Positions 1 to 4,621 of a DNA stretch of 7,515 bases are shown piece after piece. The position numbers and the translations under genes were made by a program. This DNA comes from Bacteroidota bacterium (GTDB lineage Bacteria > Bacteroidota > Ignavibacteria > Ignavibacteriales > Melioribacteraceae). The stretch covers positions 363 to 7,877 of the forward strand of contig JAMCSN010000233.1 in the NCBI GenBank assembly GCA_023381535.1, read 5' to 3'. The first letter of the stretch is position 1. Every line of letters starts with the position of its first letter. A model generated the notes under the pieces. It saw nothing but the letters and a program-made list of their open reading frames with translations. It made no database searches and had not been told where the DNA came from.

Positions 1-28
1 GATAAGCGGAACGCTGCACTCAAATAAG

Positions 29-1096
29 TTAATCTTTCAAAGTTGCTTTCAGCGAATCGGAAATAACAATTTCTTTATGATACGGGAACGAATGGTTCCC
101 GTTTTTATTTGCAACGATTACGCGGATTGGAAAACTGCCTTTAACTACGGGCGTGATTCCAACTGAAACAATATTGTTCGCTTTATCGAAACGAAAATCT
201 TTTTCTTCCTTGTTGAAAAAGATCTGAATTGTTTTCGGATTGATTCCCGTTGAATCATGAAGACTAAAAGCAGCGTGCAGCGTGTCGTTTTGAATCCTCA
301 AACTGTCAGGAAGAAAAACAATTTCCGGTCTTCCCGCTCTAAAATATTTTGCCAGTCCTCGAAAAATTCCCCATGCTTGAATCTCGTTAAACTCTTCGTT
401 GTTTAATCGCAGCTCTTCCCAGTGACTCGTGTGAAAAGCGCATTCGATAAGAACTGCCGGAATATTGGTTTTTCTAAGAACGGAAAAACCTTCGCCAGGA
501 TAAATGTTGTAGTCGGAATAAGTACCGTCGAACGAGCCGAGCCCGCCGGAGTTTCTCATTACATACGCAAGATCGCGTTCGATAAATTTTGCAATGTCGT
601 GATTGCACGGCTCGTATTCGTAGTTCACATCTTTCGCGTGATAATAAGCAGCAGTATAGTCGGTGTAATCATCTTCCGTTTTGCCGGGCGCGTTATGATG
701 AATGCTAATAAAAATTTCCGCACCGCTTTTGTTTGCTAATTCGGAACGATCTGCAAGCGGAACGGTTTTATCAACGTCGCGCGAAATGAAAACTTGTGCG
801 CCGGCTTCTTCAAGATACTTTTTTAGATTCAGCGCAACGCGAAGGTTAACATCGGCTTCAATAATTTTTCCGTCGCGGCTTTTATTTTTTCTGTCTTCGC
901 CGCCGTGTCCGGGGTCTAAAAATATTTTTCTTCCAATTAGATACTTCGAATATTCCTTGATTGCATTTTCGCGATCGACCGGATTTTTCCAATCGGTCGG
1001 ATATTCATAAAGCGGAATAACCGGCGCCGAAGAGCACGAAACCAGCACAAGCAGAAAAACGAACGAAAGTAAATTCAAGAAAAACTTTTTATGCAT
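29..1096 (-). CDS. Lipoprotein N-acetylmuramoyl-L-alanine amidase (Amidase_3 family)
   Basis: Zinc-dependent amidase predicted to cut the bond between N-acetylmuramic acid and the stem peptide of peptidoglycan. From the ATG at 1096 the protein has 355 residues. It begins with Lys-Lys, a hydrophobic segment and a lipobox L-V-S-C (Cys21), so it is probably a lipoprotein; Ser at +2 would be compatible with outer-membrane sorting. The Amidase_3 domain spans about residues 55-255. It shows DPGHGG (His64), a Glu in EADVN (Glu80), SIHHN (His133) and the VLIE catalytic Glu218, so the zinc ligands and the active-site acid all appear present. Residues about 258-355 form a beta-rich, probably Ig-like tail of unknown role. 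An ATG at 1132 in the same frame is possible, but it would put twelve residues ahead of a normal signal peptide. The 1096 start has an AAGGA site and is preferred. The gene overlaps the end of the helicase by 22 bases, which suggests co-transcription and coupled translation. Confidence 0.9.
   Translation of the reverse strand: MHKKFFLNLLSFVFLLVLVSCSSAPVIPLYEYPTDWKNPVDRENAIKEYSKYLIGRKIFLDPGHGGEDRKNKSRDGKIIEADVNLRVALNLKKYLEEAGAQVFISRDVDKTVPLADRSELANKSGAEIFISIHHNAPGKTEDDYTDYTAAYYHAKDVNYEYEPCNHDIAKFIERDLAYVMRNSGGLGSFDGTYSDYNIYPGEGFSVLRKTNIPAVLIECAFHTSHWEELRLNNEEFNEIQAWGIFRGLAKYFRAGRPEIVFLPDSLRIQNDTLHAAFSLHDSTGINPKTIQIFFNKEEKDFRFDKANNIVSVGITPVVKGSFPIRVIVANKNGNHSFPYHKEIVISDSLKATLKD
82..106 (+). terminator. 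Intrinsic terminator-like hairpin, antisense within the amidase 3' end
   Basis: On the plus strand, ACGGGAAC (82-89) pairs perfectly with GTTCCCGT (95-102) around a five-base loop, and the stem runs directly into TTTTTATTT. This is the layout of a Rho-independent terminator for transcription moving left to right, against the operon. On the minus strand the hairpin is not followed by a U run, so it should not end the amidase message. It lies in amidase codons for Gly-Asn-His-Ser-Phe-Pro. A plausible role is to stop a convergent plus-strand transcript entering from the left of the window. That neighbour is not visible, and the hairpin could be a coding coincidence. Confidence 0.4.
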
Positions 1097-3798
1097 TGAT
1101 TCCTTTCCAAAGCGAAATGACACTTTGAACAATGATTGAGATTGGGTTCAAATTTATTTGAGTGAATGTTCCGTATTGAGAACGTTAGCTCTTTGCCGAA
1201 TGATTTTAACTCATCACGCGAAATTTCTTTTACAGCAGCCTGATCTACTTGTTTTAGGAAAATTAATCTAAGGTCAAACCGGTTGTATTCCTTGTAAAGC
1301 TTCGACAAAATATAAGCATAAAATTTCAGCTGAGGTAAATAGTCACCCGTTCGACTTGCCAACTGCTGCGGCGTAATGTTATCAGTTTTGTAATCGACGA
1401 TGGTCAGCCGATCTTTTTCAATTATCAGTTTATCGATTATTCCGTAGAGATAGTGCTCGCCTTCTTCGCAGTAAATCTCAAATTCATTTCTGTAATTTTT
1501 GTGAAGAAGAATCGATCTATAAGTTTCGGAATCATAATACCGAACGATGTCGTCACGAATTGAAACCAAAAGTTTGTCCCGATCTGATTCCTCAACGGAA
1601 ATTTCGGCAGTTAATTTCTTTTTTAAAAATTCTGTGAGATCATTCTCATTCAATTCATCTTTTAACGCTTGATGAATCAATTTCCCGCGAAGCTGTGCGT
1701 AATGTTTCAACTCCTCGTCTTCGTTGGAGTTGAATTCGTATTCATTGATCTGTTCCTTTATCAATTTATAGATTGTTGAATACCCCAACTCGTAAGTCAG
1801 CTGATACTTTACCGGGCACTGCGAGTACATCGATATTTTTGTTGCCGAAATTATTTCTTTTTTCGGAACGTCGGGTATCTTCGAAGTTATGATTACGGGT
1901 TTTTTCTTTTGATTAATAACCAAATTTTCTTTTGTCAGAAGATCAATCATTTTGTTTTCAACCGGAACAGAAAGAGAAATATTCTTGGAATAAAAATCGT
2001 ACTTCTCTCCTGTGAGTTTCATAAACTCGACATTGCCGTTAATTGAAATTGTACCGGGTTTCAATTCACCGTCCAATCCTTCCGCAAATAAATCCATGAA
2101 CGAGCCGGGTTTTATTTTTTCATTCTTAATCGAACCCGATATGAAAAGATTTTCTTTCGCTCGTGTAGTGGCGACGTATAAAAGCCTTTTGGTTTCCGCC
2201 GAATTTTTTCTCTGGATTACATAGTTGTACAAAAGGACAATTGGCGCGGCGGAATATTTGTTGAAGTAGTTTTGATCGAGCGGCACTTTTGTTAGAATGC
2301 CGAAGTTCTTGTCGAAGCTTATTGACTTTGCTTTAGCACTGTCTTCCATTGCTTTCTCGTTGCAGCCGAACAGAAAAACATTTTTGAATTCCAATCCTTT
2401 GGCTTGGTGAACAGTTAATATTTTAACCGTGTTCTCATCATGAACGACTTGCGCTTGTCCCTCTTCTTCGTAACCTTCGATTGATTCGCGAAGGAAAACC
2501 GTAAAGTCGTATAAATTTTTGAAACTCTTCTTTGAAAAATTCCGTGCAAGAGAAAGTAATTTTTCTATGTTGGCAATTTCTTGAGTTGAATTTTTCTTTG
2601 CAGCCGAAACAGACCAGTATCCGCTCTCAATCAAAATCTTTCTGATGAGAGCGTACACATCACCTCCTAAAGCCGCATTAAAGTTGGAATCGAGAACACT
2701 GCAGATATCAGCCAGAGTTTTAATCTTGCCGGAAGCGTTTTTCAATTTTTCGTAAAACGTTTTCCCCTCCTCACGCGAGATCAGGTACAATTGCAAATCA
2801 GAAACATTGAAGAACGGTGAACGAAGTACTCCAATCAGCGCCGTATCGTTGTCTTTGTTGAGAAGGAACGATAGATAATTGTAAATGTCGTAAATCGTTT
2901 GGCGCTGAAAAAATCCTTTTCCGCCTATTATAGAATATGAAATTCCATGCCGGACAAATGATTTTTCCAGTTCGGCAAATGAATCGCGTTTGCGGCATAG
3001 TACCGCAACGTCTTGAAACTTGTCCGGTGAGTATCCGTCGCCGGAAACGATTTGAAGAATTTTGTTTGCAACCAATTCGCTTTCGGAAATTTCATCATCC
3101 GTCGCGATAAGTATTTCAACGCTTCCTTTTTCAGTTTCATCTTTGGAACAGATCAAATCACTGTGAGCAACTTCATTAAAAAAAGGATTGGCGTTCTTAA
3201 ACAAATTTTTGAAAAGATGATTTGTGAATAGAACGAGCGGGGGCGACATTCTGAAACTGTGCGGCAAATTAAGAAGCTGTCCGCCGCCGGCAGTTGCGTT
3301 TATTTCATCTTTTGTCTTGTCAAAAATTTCAAGTTCGGCGTTTCTGAACATGTAAATACTTTGCTTCTCATCTCCAACAACAAACAAGTTTCCGCTTTTC
3401 AGTCCGTCCAGTATCGGCATAAATATTTCGTACTGAAGTTCGTTCGTGTCCTGATACTCATCGATCATGATGTAGCGGAATTTTCCCGTCAGATAATTTT
3501 TCACTTCCGGAATTTGTATGATCTCCTGAGTGAATAACAGAATGTCCTCGAAATCGAGAAAACCTTTTTGTTTTTTCTTCCTGGAGTATAGGTCGGCGGC
3601 ATAACCGAATATTTTGACAAACGATTTTCCGAGTTGAGCTAATTCTTTTTCTGCCGTTGCCGCCTTTCCCATCGTAAAGAAAATACTTATCTCTGAAAAG
3701 AATGCTTCGGCAGATTCTATCTCTTCCGCCAAATCTTCTCTTTCAAAATTTAAGTAACCTCGGCTTCGAACTTTCCCTTCAGATTTTGTTAGAAACAA
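1075..3798 (-). CDS. AddA/RecB-like UvrD helicase-nuclease, C-terminal part (motifs II-VI and PD-(D/E)XK nuclease); frame-broken from the N-terminal part
   Basis: Main body of a superfamily 1A helicase-nuclease for processing double-strand DNA ends. Numbered from the TTG at 3798 (907 residues), motif II is DEYQD (113-117), motif III is GDEKQSIYMFR (142-152), motif IV is LPHSFR (178-183), motif V is TVHQAKGLEF (462-471) and motif VI is KRLLYVATTRAK (537-548). The C-terminal nuclease has His709, GIIDK with Asp789, VDYK (Asp802, Lys804) and QLKFY (Gln823, Tyr827), so its catalytic set looks intact. Cys661, Cys890, Cys893 and Cys902 flank it as in Fe-S-stapled nucleases (AddB, Cas4). The TTG is not a credible start: no ribosome binding site is visible, and the same frame stays open and protein-like back to 3843, encoding LEKIQCLHEIASLFLTKSEG. 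That stretch is the expected linker from the first helicase half. The piece is best read as the continuation of the gene starting at 4621 after a frame change. It lacks Walker A, so it could not work as a helicase alone. Confidence 0.88.
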   Translation of the reverse strand: MFLTKSEGKVRSRGYLNFEREDLAEEIESAEAFFSEISIFFTMGKAATAEKELAQLGKSFVKIFGYAADLYSRKKKQKGFLDFEDILLFTQEIIQIPEVKNYLTGKFRYIMIDEYQDTNELQYEIFMPILDGLKSGNLFVVGDEKQSIYMFRNAELEIFDKTKDEINATAGGGQLLNLPHSFRMSPPLVLFTNHLFKNLFKNANPFFNEVAHSDLICSKDETEKGSVEILIATDDEISESELVANKILQIVSGDGYSPDKFQDVAVLCRKRDSFAELEKSFVRHGISYSIIGGKGFFQRQTIYDIYNYLSFLLNKDNDTALIGVLRSPFFNVSDLQLYLISREEGKTFYEKLKNASGKIKTLADICSVLDSNFNAALGGDVYALIRKILIESGYWSVSAAKKNSTQEIANIEKLLSLARNFSKKSFKNLYDFTVFLRESIEGYEEEGQAQVVHDENTVKILTVHQAKGLEFKNVFLFGCNEKAMEDSAKAKSISFDKNFGILTKVPLDQNYFNKYSAAPIVLLYNYVIQRKNSAETKRLLYVATTRAKENLFISGSIKNEKIKPGSFMDLFAEGLDGELKPGTISINGNVEFMKLTGEKYDFYSKNISLSVPVENKMIDLLTKENLVINQKKKPVIITSKIPDVPKKEIISATKISMYSQCPVKYQLTYELGYSTIYKLIKEQINEYEFNSNEDEELKHYAQLRGKLIHQALKDELNENDLTEFLKKKLTAEISVEESDRDKLLVSIRDDIVRYYDSETYRSILLHKNYRNEFEIYCEEGEHYLYGIIDKLIIEKDRLTIVDYKTDNITPQQLASRTGDYLPQLKFYAYILSKLYKEYNRFDLRLIFLKQVDQAAVKEISRDELKSFGKELTFSIRNIHSNKFEPNLNHCSKCHFALERNQCIKSFS
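1101..1106 (-). promoter_or_regulatory. Ribosome binding site deciding the amidase start
   Basis: On the minus strand GGAAAGGA lies just before the ATG at 1096, with four bases between AAGGA and the start codon. No comparable purine-rich site was seen before the alternative in-frame ATG at 1132. Together with the signal peptide beginning at this Met, this favours the shorter amidase. The site lies inside the last codons of the helicase gene. Confidence 0.5.
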
Positions 3799-3829
3799 AC
3801 TGGCGATTTCGTGCAGGCATTGAATTTTC

Positions 3830-4621
3830 TCAAGAGAGGTTTTTCAGGGAGGTTTTTTGACCGGAATATTTGCGCAGAAGCGCCTGTATGTTGATTGCAT
3901 CGGAATTATCACGTTTCTTAGCGAGAACTTTTTTGTTTATTAATTCAACAACTGACAATCCTTTCTTCAATTCTCGTGAAAATATTTCATCAAAAACCTT
4001 TTCAAAGGTGTTACGGAAAAATTCGGCAATTTCTTTTTCAGCTTGATTATAGAGCTCATTCTTCAACCGCGAAATGACACGTCTATGCTGAATTGATTTT
4101 TCGAGCTCGGCAGATAAAATTCTTTTCGAGCCGAAGAACCGCATTAAATATTTTAGTTCATCTTTGTAATCGTCGTGCCCAATTAAACCGCCGATTGTTT
4201 CTTCGATGCTGAGTTGTATCAACTCGTCTGATGTAGGGCGGTCAATCGGGACAAAATTCGCATCGATCCCGGCTTCGGGCGCAAATTCTTTGAGTACGTT
4301 TATACAGAATGAATGAATGGTAGAAATGTTTGCAGAAACCAATTGGCGGCGGAACGACTCTAGCCGTTTTCTTTTTTCAGGATTTGCTTCTTCTTTGATC
4401 CGTTCTTCAATTTCACCAGCAATTTTTTTGTTCAGCTCCCCGGCTGCTTTATCGGTAAATGTGATTGCGACGACCGAATTCAAATCAACATCTTCATTCA
4501 AAATAATTTCAACGAATCGCTTCGACAGAACAAATGTTTTTCCGGAACCAGCGTTTGCTGTTAATGAAATGTGAGTCTTGCGATCTAACGCTTTTATCTG
4601 GTGCGGTGTTAACTGAGCCAT
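3830..4621 (-). CDS. AddA/RecB-like UvrD helicase, N-terminal part (Q-motif, Walker A, Ia, Ib), ending at a frameshift
   Basis: First 263 residues of the same helicase-nuclease. The Q-motif is LTPHQ (Gln8), Walker A is ANAGSGKT (22-29), motif Ia is VVAITFTDKAAGEL (50-63) and motif Ib is ISTIHSFC (99-106). A helical region with a mid-protein LLRKYSGQKTSL segment follows, and the frame then stops at TGA (3832-3830). Without motifs II-VI the fragment could bind nucleotide but should not translocate on DNA. A full AddA-like protein is about 1100-1250 residues; joining this frame to the next gives about 1177-1181. The ATG at 4621 shares one base with the kinase stop codon (TAATG), with GGCGGA just upstream, so translation is probably coupled by termination-reinitiation. 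No AddB-like partner gene is in the window. The family is clear; whether the gene is functional in the source organism is not. Confidence 0.88.
   Translation of the reverse strand: MAQLTPHQIKALDRKTHISLTANAGSGKTFVLSKRFVEIILNEDVDLNSVVAITFTDKAAGELNKKIAGEIEERIKEEANPEKRKRLESFRRQLVSANISTIHSFCINVLKEFAPEAGIDANFVPIDRPTSDELIQLSIEETIGGLIGHDDYKDELKYLMRFFGSKRILSAELEKSIQHRRVISRLKNELYNQAEKEIAEFFRNTFEKVFDEIFSRELKKGLSVVELINKKVLAKKRDNSDAINIQALLRKYSGQKTSLKNLS
3832..3857 (-). repeat. Imperfect 13-base tandem repeat at the helicase frame break
   Basis: On the plus strand 3832-3844 (AAGAGAGGTTTTT) is followed directly by 3845-3857 (CAGGGAGGTTTTT), with 11 of 13 bases identical. Read on the minus strand, both copies encode Lys-Thr-Ser-Leu: the upstream copy in the N-terminal helicase frame, the downstream copy in the C-terminal frame. 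The frame change must occur between 3830 and 3843, because each frame has a TGA at one end of that interval. Loss of one A from the A5 tract gives KTSLKTSLEKIQ; loss of one whole copy gives KTSLEKIQ. Both restore a continuous AddA-like protein. Confidence 0.75.

Noticed and set aside
1..28. Possible downstream gene or operon terminator after the amidase
   Set aside because: Only 28 bases are available. No minus-strand hairpin with a U run and no start codon with a ribosome site is visible.
422..1010. Plus-strand reading frames opposite the amidase (105 and 102 residues)
   Set aside because: They lie wholly opposite the strongly supported amidase gene, overlap each other, show no recognisable domain and have compositions typical of antisense shadows.
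2798..3140. Short minus-strand frames of 66 and 70 residues inside the helicase
   Set aside because: They sit in alternative frames inside conserved helicase coding sequence and have no motifs of their own.
3796..3798. TTG as a genuine start of a separate C-terminal helicase gene
   Set aside because: No ribosome binding site is visible. The same frame continues upstream as family-like protein sequence (CLHEIASLFLTKSEGK), and the product would lack Walker A.
3828..3846. Programmed +1 ribosomal frameshift (UCU UGA G) joining the two helicase parts
   Set aside because: The needed shift is +1 and a UGA is present, as in the prfB signal. However, the P-site codon UCU pairs poorly after slipping to CUU, and no Shine-Dalgarno-like stimulator lies just upstream on the mRNA. 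The tandem repeat and A5 tract give a simpler explanation. It is not excluded if relatives conserve the site.
1075..4621. The two helicase frames as an AddA plus AddB pair
   Set aside because: The motifs are complementary and not duplicated: I, Ia and Ib in one, II-VI and the nuclease in the other. They are two halves of one protein.
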